From Candidatus Uhrbacteria bacterium RIFOXYB12_FULL_58_10 (GTDB lineage Bacteria > Patescibacteriota > Patescibacteriia > UBA9934 > GWF2-40-263), in assembly GCA_943357275.1 (NCBI GenBank), contig CALRGL010000010.1:1-19263 (forward strand): a DNA stretch of 19,263 nucleotides. Reading direction: 5' to 3'. Positions 1 to 7,405 of the stretch are shown here, in pieces; positions within the stretch are counted from its first letter, which is position 1, and each line of letters begins with the position of its first letter. The notes below the pieces were generated by a model, which saw nothing but the letters and a program-made list of their open reading frames with translations, was not told the DNA's origin and ran no database searches. A program made the position numbers and the translations under genes.

Positions 1-2
1 TT

Positions 3-146
3 GCAAAAGAGCCAAGTGTAAGCGATCTAGAAATTCCTCTGTTTCTTCAAGAAGAGATCAAACCCCTTGTGAGAGAGTCTGCTCGAAAAATTCGACAGGT
101 TCTTGGAACGAGAACATCAAAGCAGGATTTGAAACAAGCCGCCTAA
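3..146 (+). CDS. C-terminal fragment of an unrecognised protein (partial)
   Basis: The reading frame starting at position 3 is open from the left edge of the window and ends with TAA at 144-146, giving 47 residues. It is rich in charged residues (KEPSVSDLEIPLFLQEEIKP, then RESARKIRQ and TSKQDLKQAA) and is probably helical. A rho-independent terminator begins six bases after the stop, as expected for the end of a real gene. Too little is present to name the family and I see no diagnostic motif. The start lies outside the window. Confidence 0.5.
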   Translation, partial: AKEPSVSDLEIPLFLQEEIKPLVRESARKIRQVLGTRTSKQDLKQAA

Positions 147-151
147 ACAAA

Positions 152-176
152 AAAACCACTCCGTACGAGTGGTTTT
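152..176. terminator. Bidirectional rho-independent terminator
   Basis: A perfect 10-bp stem, AAAACCACTC / GAGTGGTTTT, has a 5-base loop (162-166). It follows the partial gene on the plus strand. Because A-tracts and T-tracts flank it symmetrically, it can also stop transcription of the minus-strand gene that ends at 248. Confidence 0.8.
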
Positions 177-247
177 AGGTTTCTTCGAGCCCGAACTGTT
201 TGAACGTGATCACGCGCTAGTCGATCTCCAAGACATGACACACTTTC

Positions 248-511
248 CTATTCCCTTCGTTGAATTTTGTGTTTCAGAAGCCACTGTTCAACACGAACAG
301 CGTCTTTTTCTTCGAACAAAGCAAAATAGGCGTCGGGCTGGTTTGAAAGGACTCGAACTGGGATGATTTCCTCGGAAAAGAGCCAGTCACTCAAGGGATC
401 CAGGATGGTCCGCTTGAAAAGAACTGTGGTTATCCCATCTCCTTCAATACGTACACCCACCAAAATAACCTTCGTGTAGGTAAACGTCACTCGTGCAGGC
501 TGTTTAGCCAT
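248..511 (-). CDS. Hypothetical protein, 87 residues
   Basis: I do not recognise this protein. It begins MAKQPARVTFTYTKVILVGV and ends VEQWLLKHKIQRRE. The N-terminal two thirds looks beta-rich with a basic start, and the C-terminal third is an amphipathic helix. There is no signal peptide, cysteine pair or nucleotide-binding motif. The frame is open 12 codons further upstream, but I chose the ATG at 509-511 because AAGGAG lies about 7 bases before it, one of the few good ribosome sites in the AT-rich part. It is transcribed divergently from typA and probably shares the terminator at 152-176. Confidence 0.65.
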   Translation of the reverse strand: MAKQPARVTFTYTKVILVGVRIEGDGITTVLFKRTILDPLSDWLFSEEIIPVRVLSNQPDAYFALFEEKDAVRVEQWLLKHKIQRRE

Positions 512-568
512 GGAAATCTCCTTGTTTGTACACAATTGAACTACCATAAGTTCTCACAGGTGTCCATA

Positions 569-597
569 TTGACGATTTGGCTAAAATAACATACACT
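569..597 (+). promoter_or_regulatory. Sigma70-type promoter of typA
   Basis: TTGACG at 569-574, a 17-base spacer, then TACACT at 592-597. Transcription would start near 604, only about 9 bases before the chosen typA ATG at 613. The first possible start of the frame, TTG at 577, would lie between the -35 and -10 boxes, which argues against it. Confidence 0.55.
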
Positions 598-612
598 TCG
601 CCAATCAAACAC

Positions 613-2421
613 ATGAAATCTATGGATTTTCGAAACATTGCTATTATTGCTCACGTTGACCATGGTAAAACAACTCTTGTTGACGCCATGCTTAAGCAGT
701 CTGGAACGTTCTCTGAACGAGAAATCGTTGAAGAACGAGTCATGGACTCAAACGCGCTTGAAAAAGAGCGTGGTATTACTATTTACGCCAAAAATACCTC
801 TATTTTGCTTGGCGACATTAAAATCAACATTGTAGACACCCCAGGTCACGCAGACTTCGGTTCTGAGGTTGAACGTGTTCTTCGAATGGTGGACTCTGTT
901 CTTTTACTCGTCGACGCTTATGAAGGTCCAATGCCACAAACAAAGTTCGTGCTTCGCAAGTCGCTTGAGCTTGGTTTGAAGCCAATTGTGGTCATCAACA
1001 AGATCGACAAACCTTCTGCTCGACCGGATGTTGTTCACGACATGATCTTTGATCTCTTCGTAGAACTTGGTGCAACAGATGAACAACTCGATTTCAAACA
1101 CATTTACGCGATTGCTCGAGAAGGTGTTGCAAAACGACATCTTTCAGACGAAAGCAAAGACTTGCAACCTCTTTTCGATCTTATCCTTGAAACCGTTCCA
1201 CCAGCATCCAGCAACACATCCGCTCCAATGCGTATGCAACCCGCCAACCTTGCTTACGACGATTTCGTCGGACGTATGGGATCTGGTCGTATCTACGAAG
1301 GAACCATGAAAGTTGGAATGCCAATCACCATGATTCGACTTGATGGATCACGTGTCCAAGAAAAGATTTCAAAACTCTTTACAACAAAAGGGCTTAAAAA
1401 AGTCAGCGTGGAAGAAGCTTACGCTGGAGACATTGTTCTTGTAGCAGGAATTCCTACGATTACCGTAGGAGAAACGCTTGCAGAAATGAAAGATGCCATT
1501 GCGCTCCCAGCGATTCACATCGATCCTCCAACCCTCACCATGAACTTCCTCGTCAACAACTCCCCGTTTGCGGGACGCGAAGGAAAGCTCGTGACCTCAC
1601 GACAAATTCGACAACGACTTGAAAAAGAATTGGAAACCAACGTTGGACTCCAAATTGAATTCCCTGAAAACTCAGACGTGTTCAAAGTCAGCGGTCGTGG
1701 AGAAATGCACTTGTCTGTGCTTATCGAAATCATGCGTCGCGAAGGATTTGAACTTCAAGTCTCTCAGCCACAAGTCATCATGCATGATGTCGCTGGACAT
1801 CGAGAAGAACCTTTCGAAGCAGTGACAATCGATGTGCCAGATGAACTCTCTGGAAGCGTGATCGAACAACTTGGAAAGCGCAAAGGAGAAATGACCAATA
1901 TGAAGAGCGAAAACGGATCTACTCGACTTGAGTACGTGATCCCAACCCGCGGACTTCTCGGTTACCGCATTGAGTTCTTAACCACCACCCGTGGCGAAGG
2001 AACCCTCTCCAACATCTTCTCCCACTACGGAGAATACAAAGGCGAAATCAAACGACGACAAACAGGATCCATTATCTCTGGATTCACTGGAAAAACCACA
2101 CCTTACTCTCTCGAAGGACTCGAGGAGCGAGGAACACTCTTTATCGGTGGTGGTGTCGAGGTTTATGAAGGCATGGTCATTGGTGCAAGCGCCAAAGAAT
2201 CCATGACCGTAAACCCAATCAAAGAAAAGAACCTCACAAACATGCGTTCGTCAGGAGCAGACATGGCTGTAAAGCTCACCCCTCCTCTTGAAATGACGCT
2301 TGAACGAGCCCTTGAATACATTGACGACGACGAATACGTCGAAGTCACTCCAATCAACACACGTATTCGCAAAAAATTCTTGAAAGAATTTGAACGAAAG
2401 AAAAATACGATCCGAGACTAA
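613..2421 (+). CDS. typA: Translational GTPase TypA/BipA
   Basis: A ribosome-associated GTPase of the elongation-factor family, known to act in 50S assembly and in stress or low-temperature growth. From the ATG at 613 it has 602 residues, close to the usual 605-615. Visible G motifs are G1 AHVDHGKT (13-20), G2 ERGIT (52-56), G3 DTPGH (75-79) and G4 NKID (129-132). The EF-G-like domains III and V and the TypA C-terminal domain follow (for example RGLLGYR and the late STRLEYVIPTRG stretch). Starts at 577 (TTG), 613 and 622 (ATG) are all possible. Homologues usually start a few residues before RNIAIIAHVDHGK, and the promoter overlaps 577, so 613 or 622 is favoured. No clear Shine-Dalgarno precedes either. 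Transcribed alone, with a strong terminator directly after the stop. Confidence 0.96.
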   Translation: MKSMDFRNIAIIAHVDHGKTTLVDAMLKQSGTFSEREIVEERVMDSNALEKERGITIYAKNTSILLGDIKINIVDTPGHADFGSEVERVLRMVDSVLLLVDAYEGPMPQTKFVLRKSLELGLKPIVVINKIDKPSARPDVVHDMIFDLFVELGATDEQLDFKHIYAIAREGVAKRHLSDESKDLQPLFDLILETVPPASSNTSAPMRMQPANLAYDDFVGRMGSGRIYEGTMKVGMPITMIRLDGSRVQEKISKLFTTKGLKKVSVEEAYAGDIVLVAGIPTITVGETLAEMKDAIALPAIHIDPPTLTMNFLVNNSPFAGREGKLVTSRQIRQRLEKELETNVGLQIEFPENSDVFKVSGRGEMHLSVLIEIMRREGFELQVSQPQVIMHDVAGHREEPFEAVTIDVPDELSGSVIEQLGKRKGEMTNMKSENGSTRLEYVIPTRGLLGYRIEFLTTTRGEGTLSNIFSHYGEYKGEIKRRQTGSIISGFTGKTTPYSLEGLEERGTLFIGGGVEVYEGMVIGASAKESMTVNPIKEKNLTNMRSSGADMAVKLTPPLEMTLERALEYIDDDEYVEVTPINTRIRKKFLKEFERKKNTIRD

Positions 2422-2448
2422 AAAAGAACCCCTACACGGGGTTCTTTT
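2422..2448. terminator. Bidirectional terminator between typA and the metal transporter
   Basis: A perfect 11-bp stem, AAAAGAACCCC / GGGGTTCTTTT, with loop TACAC starts on the base after the typA stop codon. The symmetrical A and T arms make it usable from both sides, and the convergent transporter operon ends 47 bases away. Confidence 0.9.
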
Positions 2449-2494
2449 GTTTCAGATGTGTCATCCCGACACAAACAAATAATTCAATCACTTT

Positions 2495-3307
2495 TTACAT
2501 TTGCTTCTGTGAAAACGATGTTGACGCAAGAACAAGCAAGAACAAGACAACCGAACACAAAACAATTGTCGCGCCACTCGCTAGATTGAGCATGTAAGAA
2601 AGAATGAGTCCCACCACAACTGAGACAACAGAAAAAGCAACCGAGAACAACCAAGTCTGTTTGAATCCCATGCGAAATTGCATGGAAGCGAGAACAGGAA
2701 TCACCATGAGTGCACCTACAAGTAACATCCCAACAACATTGATTGAGATTGCAATGGTCGCTGCTCCCAACATCGCAAGTGTACGATTCAAAAAGCTCAC
2801 AGACAATCCTGTTCCTTGAGCAACGTCTTCATCGAGCGAAATACTAAAAAACGATCTCCAAAACAGAAGCGTTGTTATAAATGTAAGCAAGCCAACAATC
2901 GCAATTTGCAAAACATCCTCAGATGAAACAGTTAAAATGCTTCCAAACAAATAGTTTGCAACGTTGACTCCTCCTCCTGGTCGCAAACCAATTAAGACCA
3001 CACCAAGAGCAAGACCTCCAAACAAAAATAAAGAGACGGCTGTGTCCGAAGATAAGATGCGTTTTTCGCGTAGTCGTTCCATTCCAAAGATAGCAATCAC
3101 ACACGCAATAAACGCAGCCCAGACAGTGGAGATTCCAAGAAAGAGTCCTCCGGCCACTCCAGCCAAAGAAACATGCGCCAGTGTGTCTGCCATGGCTGAA
3201 TAACGACGCACCACAAAAAAGATCCCAATGGTTGGTGCAACAATGGCAAGAATGATTCCTGCTTCCATTGCGCGCACCATAAAATCGTAGTGAAAGAGTT
3301 CTAACAT
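2495..3307 (-). CDS. znuB: Metal ABC transporter permease, ZnuB/MntB (ABC-3) family
   Basis: The membrane channel of a zinc- or manganese-uptake ABC transporter. It has 270 residues with about eight hydrophobic segments and the family hallmarks VRRYSAMADTLAHVSLAGVA near the N-terminus (the cytoplasmic loop that docks on the ATPase) and SFLNRTLAMLGAATIAISIN further on. The frame can be extended to 3349, but that would overlap the ATPase gene by 41 bases. The ATG at 3305-3307 follows the ATPase stop codon after a single base (TAATATG), which suggests translational coupling. Third gene of the binding protein-ATPase-permease operon. Substrate (Zn or Mn) cannot be decided from the permease. Confidence 0.92.
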   Translation of the reverse strand: MLELFHYDFMVRAMEAGIILAIVAPTIGIFFVVRRYSAMADTLAHVSLAGVAGGLFLGISTVWAAFIACVIAIFGMERLREKRILSSDTAVSLFLFGGLALGVVLIGLRPGGGVNVANYLFGSILTVSSEDVLQIAIVGLLTFITTLLFWRSFFSISLDEDVAQGTGLSVSFLNRTLAMLGAATIAISINVVGMLLVGALMVIPVLASMQFRMGFKQTWLFSVAFSVVSVVVGLILSYMLNLASGATIVLCSVVLFLLVLASTSFSQKQM

Positions 3308-3308
3308 A

Positions 3309-4067
3309 TTAAACGCCGTGATGGGCCACAAGTTCTTTATGAGAACCATGTCGCATATTTTGAAGTTCTTTTCCGGAAATCATACAGGACTTGGTTCCAT
3401 GACAGACAAGTTCATGACGCAAACAAATCGCAGAATCTGCCTCTGTTGAGATGCGATGAACATCGTGAGTCACAAACAAAATGGCTGTTCCTGCTTTGTT
3501 AATCCGTTTCAAACTCGCATAAAAATCTTCACGTGAGGAAGGATCAAGTCCATCAACAGGTTCGTCCAAAATAAGCAGTCCTGGATCTTGAGCAAGCGCA
3601 CGAGCAAGCAACACACGTTGTCGTTCACCACCAGAAAGTGACGCAATGACTCGATGACGCAAGTGCGTAATATCCATCATTTCAAATGCTTTCTGAACCA
3701 AGTCTTCATCATCTTTTCCAAATCGATCAAACCATCCTAAGAGTGATGTTCTTCCAGCACAAACAACTTCTTCTGCTGTTGCAGGAAACTGAGGATCAAT
3801 AAGTCCTCCTCGTTGTGGAATATATCCAATACGACGAAGAGCATAGGAAGAGGAAACGGGTAATCCAAAAATCTTAATCGTTCCGGAAATAGGTTTTTGA
3901 AGTCCAAGAAGTAAACGAAGAAGCGTTGTTTTTCCTCCCCCGTTTGGACCAATCACCGCAACATATTCTCCAGGATTGACCGTAAACGAAAAATCATCCA
4001 GAAGAATATCGTTATTTCTTCCAAACGTAAGATGTGAAACTTCAATAGCTGGTGTGATTACTGACAT
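3309..4067 (-). CDS. znuC: Metal ABC transporter ATP-binding protein, ZnuC/MntA-like
   Basis: Cytoplasmic ATPase that powers the metal-uptake transporter; 252 residues, the usual size. All ABC motifs are intact: Walker A GPNGGGKT (40-47), Q-loop glutamine in YIPQRGG (Q85), signature LSGGERQ (144-150), Walker B LLILDEP (164-170), D-loop GLDP and H-loop THD (H201). The start overlaps the end of the upstream binding-protein gene by 10 bases and the stop lies one base before the permease ATG, so the three genes are translationally linked. Confidence 0.95.
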   Translation of the reverse strand: MSVITPAIEVSHLTFGRNNDILLDDFSFTVNPGEYVAVIGPNGGGKTTLLRLLLGLQKPISGTIKIFGLPVSSSYALRRIGYIPQRGGLIDPQFPATAEEVVCAGRTSLLGWFDRFGKDDEDLVQKAFEMMDITHLRHRVIASLSGGERQRVLLARALAQDPGLLILDEPVDGLDPSSREDFYASLKRINKAGTAILFVTHDVHRISTEADSAICLRHELVCHGTKSCMISGKELQNMRHGSHKELVAHHGV

Positions 4068-4975
4068 GACATGGCTGTTCGTAAGTTAGACAAATTTTCT
4101 TTCATGAGAGAAAGATAGTTCTTCCCTTGTGCAACTTCTTCTGTTGTTAAACCTTCGATTGGGTTAAAAACGAGTGTTTTTGCCCCAAGTTCATCGGCAA
4201 GTGTTTGAGAAAGTTTTGGACTCAGGAGTGTTTCAAAAAAGACATAGTTCACCCCCTGAGTCTTTGCTTGTTCGGCAATCGAAGCGAGTGTTCCTGCGGA
4301 AGGTTCTTCGTCAGGCGAAACGCCCGTGATAGCGATTTGTTTGAATTGATACTCGTTTGCAAGGTAACCAAATGCCTCATGGGACGTAACAACGACTCTA
4401 ATATTACAAGAAGCAAGTCCTGTTTTATACGCATGATCCAAGTCACGTAAGGATGCAAGGTATGCGCCTGCCTTTTTCTGGTAATAATCCTTGTGCAAAG
4501 GATCAACTTCAATCAGAGCCTCCAAAATAGCTTCCACTTGTTGTCCTGCTAATGTCGGACTCAACCAGTAATGATCATCGACCACGCCTTCAGCTGACTT
4601 CACAAGCATAGAAGATTGGATAACATCACCCATGCGAACCGTTTTTACATCTGTTAACGATTGAACAAGTTGCGTTGCCCAAGTATCTACTCCACCACCG
4701 TTGTACAAAAATATTTTCGAATTATAGATAGAAGCAATTGCTTGTGGTGATGGCTCAAAGTCGTGTGGCTCGATTCCTGGCGGAGTCAAACTTGTTACGT
4801 CAACAAACTCTCCCCCAACTTGTCGAGCAAACTCTGCAAGTGGGTAAAAACTGGTTGTGATTTTAAGCGTCGAAGATGTTGATTTCTGTTCTGAAATTTG
4901 AAAAGAAAACAAACCAACAAGAAAAATGAGAATGGCAGAAATTAAAAGAATATAAGGACGTCCGTGGATGATCAT
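4058..4975 (-). CDS. znuA: Metal ABC transporter substrate-binding protein, ZnuA/TroA family
   Basis: Extracytoplasmic metal-binding protein (cluster A-I), 305 residues. An N-terminal hydrophobic segment (about 8-26) lacks a lipobox cysteine, so it is probably an uncleaved anchor or an ordinary signal sequence. The four metal ligands are recognisable: H71 in EPHDFEPSP, H135 in DDHYWLSP, H199 in SHEAFGYLA and E248 in FFETLLSP. The His/Asp-rich loop typical of enterobacterial ZnuA between the first two ligands is absent. First gene of the operon. No Shine-Dalgarno is visible before the ATG at 4973-4975, and I found no convincing Zur-like palindrome in the 80 bases upstream. Zinc is more likely than manganese, without proof. 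Confidence 0.93.
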   Translation of the reverse strand: MIIHGRPYILLISAILIFLVGLFSFQISEQKSTSSTLKITTSFYPLAEFARQVGGEFVDVTSLTPPGIEPHDFEPSPQAIASIYNSKIFLYNGGGVDTWATQLVQSLTDVKTVRMGDVIQSSMLVKSAEGVVDDHYWLSPTLAGQQVEAILEALIEVDPLHKDYYQKKAGAYLASLRDLDHAYKTGLASCNIRVVVTSHEAFGYLANEYQFKQIAITGVSPDEEPSAGTLASIAEQAKTQGVNYVFFETLLSPKLSQTLADELGAKTLVFNPIEGLTTEEVAQGKNYLSLMKENLSNLRTAMSCQ

Positions 4976-5055
4976 AGTCTTGAGAATTCATTTCAGAAAC
5001 AGGAACGATTAACCAAAGTTTACCTGAATCGACTTGTTTTGAAAAGACAAAAAAT

Positions 5056-5087
5056 AAAAACACCCTGGAGTAAACCAGAGTGTTTTT
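5056..5087 (-). terminator. Rho-independent terminator of the RRM protein gene
   Basis: A 13-bp stem with a 6-base loop (5069-5074). Its single non-Watson-Crick position (5064/5079) is a G-U pair in minus-strand RNA but an A-C mismatch in plus-strand RNA, so it is built for the minus strand. It lies 12 bases after the RRM stop codon. Confidence 0.85.
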
Positions 5088-5098
5088 GTGTGCTGGTA

Positions 5099-5350
5099 CT
5101 AAGCTTTTGGCTTAGCAACAGAAACGTTGATAGCACGTCCTTCAACCATAGAACCATCGAGAGCCTCGATAGCTGATTGAGCAGATTCCGCGTTAGCGAA
5201 TTCGACGAAGCCGAATCCACGTGAACGTCCGGATTCTCGGTCAGTAACGACACGAGCTGAGAGAACTTCACCGTAAGGTGCGAAAAGTTCTCCAAGCTGT
5301 GCATCGTCTACTCCCCAAGGAAGTGAACCAACAAACAATTTGTTGTTCAT
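5099..5350 (-). CDS. Single-RRM RNA-binding protein (Rbp/GRP type)
   Basis: A compact RNA-recognition-motif protein of 83 residues. RNP2 is LFVGSL (5-10) and RNP1 is RGFGFVEF (44-51), both with the aromatic residues that stack on RNA bases. The domain fills the whole protein; there is no glycine-rich tail beyond AKPKA. Such proteins in cyanobacteria and other bacteria act as RNA chaperones, often cold-responsive. A long leader of about 75 nt separates the promoter from the ATG and contains the small hairpin GAGC-AAAA-GCTC close to the start, which would fit post-transcriptional control. Monocistronic, with its own promoter and terminator. Confidence 0.93.
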   Translation of the reverse strand: MNNKLFVGSLPWGVDDAQLGELFAPYGEVLSARVVTDRESGRSRGFGFVEFANAESAQSAIEALDGSMVEGRAINVSVAKPKA

Positions 5351-5432
5351 AACAAGAGCAAAAGCTCAAATAAATTAGACACTTACTCTTATTACGAAGC
5401 GAATAACCGAACCGAACAAGAGAAGCAAGGCT

Positions 5433-5461
5433 ATTATGGCATATTCCTCTACAAATGTCAA
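5433..5461 (-). promoter_or_regulatory. Strong sigma70-type promoter of the RRM gene
   Basis: On the minus strand: TTGACA (5461-5456), a 17-base spacer, CATAAT (5438-5433). Transcription would start near 5426, giving a leader of about 75 nt. It overlaps the divergent promoter of the DoxX-like gene. Confidence 0.75.
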
Positions 5462-5479
5462 TAAGTCAGGTATACTGAC
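5448..5479 (+). promoter_or_regulatory. Probable promoter of the DoxX-like gene with an overlapping palindrome
   Basis: TATACT at 5471-5476, with the weaker TCTACA 17 bases upstream (5448-5453). The perfect inverted repeat GTCAG-GTATA-CTGAC (5465-5479) covers the -10 box and could be an operator or a chance palindrome. The start codon is about 15 bases downstream of the expected transcription start. Confidence 0.45.
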
Positions 5480-5497
5480 AATACATAACAATCTTTT

Positions 5498-5983
5498 ATG
5501 AAATGTGAGGAATCTCTTTTTGCTTGCCTTCGTTTTGCTATGGGTTGGCTTTTTTTATGGCCTTTTCTAGATAAACTCTTAGGACTTGGCTTTTCTACGA
5601 AACCAATGGAAGCCTGGATTTCTGGTGGTTCTCCTACAGCAGGATTCTTAAAGTTTGGTACAAGTGGACCTTTTGCTCCTTTTTTTCAACAGCTTGCAGG
5701 ACAACCATGGGTTGATTGGTTGTTTATGCTAGGACTTCTCTTGATTGGTCTATCGCTTTTGCTTGGAATAGGCCTACGTATTGCAGCTTACAGCGGAACG
5801 GTTTTACTGACCGCTATGTGGCTTGCCGCCTTTCCACCCCTTCATAATCCATTTCTTGACGAACATCTAATCTTTTCGCTTGTCTTGTTTGTTCTTGCAA
5901 ATAAGGACGCCGGACAATTCTGTGGATTTGCCAAGGCTTGGTCTGAAACAAAACTTGTAAAAGACTATCCTTTCCTTAAATAA
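5498..5983 (+). CDS. DoxX-family integral membrane protein
   Basis: 161 residues with four likely transmembrane segments: about 8-25, 72-92, 95-112 and 120-135. The pattern FAMGWLFLWPFLDKLLGLGF near the N-terminus, a periplasmic GGSPTAGFL stretch and a final segment before GQFCGFAKAW resemble the DoxX/TQO large-subunit group (thiosulfate:quinone oxidoreductase-like and related proteins of unknown function). No partner DoxD/DoxA gene lies nearby, so I call only the family. No Shine-Dalgarno precedes the ATG. It ends at its own terminator and appears monocistronic. Confidence 0.8.
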   Translation: MKCEESLFACLRFAMGWLFLWPFLDKLLGLGFSTKPMEAWISGGSPTAGFLKFGTSGPFAPFFQQLAGQPWVDWLFMLGLLLIGLSLLLGIGLRIAAYSGTVLLTAMWLAAFPPLHNPFLDEHLIFSLVLFVLANKDAGQFCGFAKAWSETKLVKDYPFLK

Positions 5984-5990
5984 GAGATCA

Positions 5991-6014
5991 AAACAGGCCA
6001 AAAGCCTGTTTTTT
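5991..6014 (+). terminator. Terminator after the DoxX-like gene
   Basis: The 8-bp stem AAACAGGC / GCCTGTTT with loop CAAAA is followed by a T-run (6009-6014), eight bases after the stop codon. Confidence 0.9.
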
Positions 6015-6040
6015 AATATGACAAACATCAATGCCCGTTC

Positions 6041-6069
6041 TTGACCCGTCTAAAAATATCACGTACTTT
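6041..6069 (+). promoter_or_regulatory. Possible promoter of the short P-loop gene
   Basis: TTGACC at 6041-6046 and TACTTT at 6064-6069 with 17-base spacing. The -35 box is good and the -10 weak. The longest form of the reading frame starts with this same TTG, which is better explained as the -35 element. Confidence 0.35.
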
Positions 6070-6100
6070 AACTATTGTCCTGTATTTCATAGGAGTAGAA

Positions 6101-6484
6101 ATGATTGTTGTCGTAGTGGGCAATGAAGGGTCTGGAAAAACAACTCTTGCAACACGGTTGCGAAGAGAACAATTCCAAGTCAGGGATCACAGAGCCGTCG
6201 AAATCCAACCAATGAGCGAGGAGGAAATCTTCCTCATTCTGGATGTTCCTATCGAGATCGTTCGTCAACGTTTACAACGTGCCGGAAGAAACCTGGAAGC
6301 CCCCGCTTACACAACAGAAGCGCTCACACGCTATCGCGAACACTATCTCGAAGCAGCCGGGCGACTTCCTCATTGTCGCGTCATCGACGCAACAAATACG
6401 CAAGCGGATATTTACGCGATCGCTCTGAACTCCATCTCTTCGCTTGCTGTCCAACGACACCGAGCGCAACTCTCCCTCAGCTGA
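6101..6484 (+). CDS. Short P-loop NTPase, nucleoside-monophosphate-kinase-like
   Basis: 127 residues from the ATG at 6101, which has AGGAG six bases upstream; the frame can be extended to a TTG at 6041 inside a promoter-like sequence. Walker A is GNEGSGKT (7-14). The later part, FLILDVPIEIVRQRLQRAGR, resembles the strand and LID helix of thymidylate-kinase-like enzymes, and CRVIDATNTQADIYA resembles their C-terminal strand. The substrate-binding middle (about 80 residues in dTMP kinase, including a DRY-type motif) is missing, so it is unlikely to be a normal Tmk. It could be a minimal kinase, a regulatory NTPase or a shortened paralogue. Monocistronic. Confidence 0.7.
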   Translation: MIVVVVGNEGSGKTTLATRLRREQFQVRDHRAVEIQPMSEEEIFLILDVPIEIVRQRLQRAGRNLEAPAYTTEALTRYREHYLEAAGRLPHCRVIDATNTQADIYAIALNSISSLAVQRHRAQLSLS

Positions 6485-6508
6485 CGCCCAAATAGGGTGT
6501 CTTTTTTT
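6483..6508 (+). terminator. Terminator of the P-loop gene
   Basis: GACGCCC / GGGTGTC (one G-U pair) with loop AAATA is followed by seven T. The stem starts inside the stop codon. Confidence 0.9.
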
Positions 6509-6511
6509 AGA

Positions 6512-6541
6512 TAAAAATCGTCCGGTAGTTAACCGGACGAT
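6512..6541 (-). terminator. Terminator of the YceI lipoprotein gene
   Basis: A perfect 10-bp stem, ATCGTCCGGT / ACCGGACGAT (6517-6526, 6532-6541), with a 5-base loop. On the minus strand it is followed by TTTTTAT and lies just after the YceI stop codon. Confidence 0.88.
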
Positions 6542-6546
6542 GATGA

Positions 6547-7299
6547 CTAGGATCCTTTAATATCTCCCGAACCGTCCCCTTCTTTCTTTGCTTCATCTGC
6601 TGATTTTAATTGTTCCTCTGTAGCAGGACCTGTAAAGACTAGATCGAGATCAAGAAAAAACTCATCATCAATCATCTTATCACCTAATTTTTCAAAAAAC
6701 TTTGCAGAACGGAATTGAATTCCGTAAAGAGTTCGGTCGATGACCATGTGTCCAACGAGATTCAAACCTGTATCTGTCTTTTGGATGTTCGCTGGAAAGG
6801 AAACTTTGTTTGTAACGTTCTTTATCGTCATCTCACCGTCGACACGATAATTACTCCCCGTTATTCCTGTCAAAGGTTCAAGAGACTTGATAGCAAAACT
6901 TGCTGTTGGATATTGCTTGATATCGAAGAAATCATTTGAACGCATGTGTGATTCAAATTGAGTCAAAAAAGCTCCACGCAAATTTAAATTTTTCATGGTA
7001 ACCATATCAACCAAAACACTTCCGTCTACTGGCTGCCCGTCAAGCAATCGGACAGAACCTTCACGAGCCATAACAGTTCCATTATGGTTCATGGTTACTT
7101 CTGAAGCTTTCCATTGAATTTGACTTGTCATCGCGTCGAGCAAGTAGGATCCATTGACCAGTCCAGTCTGTTCTGCAAACACTTTTTGTTCTTGCTGAGC
7201 AACTTCAGGACTTGGAGCCTGAGGTGTTGCAGGAACAACTTTTGCACAACCGACACCAAGAAGAACAAGAGTCAAAGAAAGGGTGAGTAGCTTTTTCAT
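6547..7299 (-). CDS. YceI-domain lipoprotein
   Basis: 250 residues. A lipoprotein signal ends in LLGVGC with the lipidation cysteine at 18, so the protein should be anchored outside the cytoplasmic membrane. After a Pro/Ala/Gln linker, the YceI lipocalin-like beta-barrel runs from about residue 50 (GSYLLDAMTSQIQWKASEVT, with the conserved MNHNGTV) to about 228; MRSNDFFDIKQYPTASF is the typical family stretch. YceI proteins bind isoprenoid or other amphiphilic ligands; the ligand here is unknown. The tail (229-250) is charged, Gly/Asp-rich and probably disordered. Separate transcription unit; its promoter is not clear. Confidence 0.9.
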   Translation of the reverse strand: MKKLLTLSLTLVLLGVGCAKVVPATPQAPSPEVAQQEQKVFAEQTGLVNGSYLLDAMTSQIQWKASEVTMNHNGTVMAREGSVRLLDGQPVDGSVLVDMVTMKNLNLRGAFLTQFESHMRSNDFFDIKQYPTASFAIKSLEPLTGITGSNYRVDGEMTIKNVTNKVSFPANIQKTDTGLNLVGHMVIDRTLYGIQFRSAKFFEKLGDKMIDDEFFLDLDLVFTGPATEEQLKSADEAKKEGDGSGDIKGS

Positions 7300-7377
7300 A
7301 CGGTTCGATTAGTTCTTAAAAAGAAAGAGCTCTGCGAGCTTCCTAGCCCTACAAGCTTACACCAACTTGAGAAAACA

Positions 7378-7405
7378 AAACAATTGCCCCGAAAGGCAAT
7401 TGTTT
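7378..7405 (-). terminator. Terminator of rpmG
   Basis: An 11-bp stem, AAACAATTGCC / GGCAATTGTTT, overlaps the rpmG stop codon. On the minus strand a T-rich tract (TGTTTTC) follows. Confidence 0.85.

Noticed and set aside
577..612. TTG start of typA giving a 614-residue protein
   Set aside because: The extra 12 residues are not typical of the family and the TTG lies between the promoter boxes TTGACG and TACACT.
4976..5055. Zur-type operator before znuA
   Set aside because: GGTAAAC and GGTTAA occur in the same direction, not as an inverted repeat; no convincing Zur or MntR palindrome is visible.
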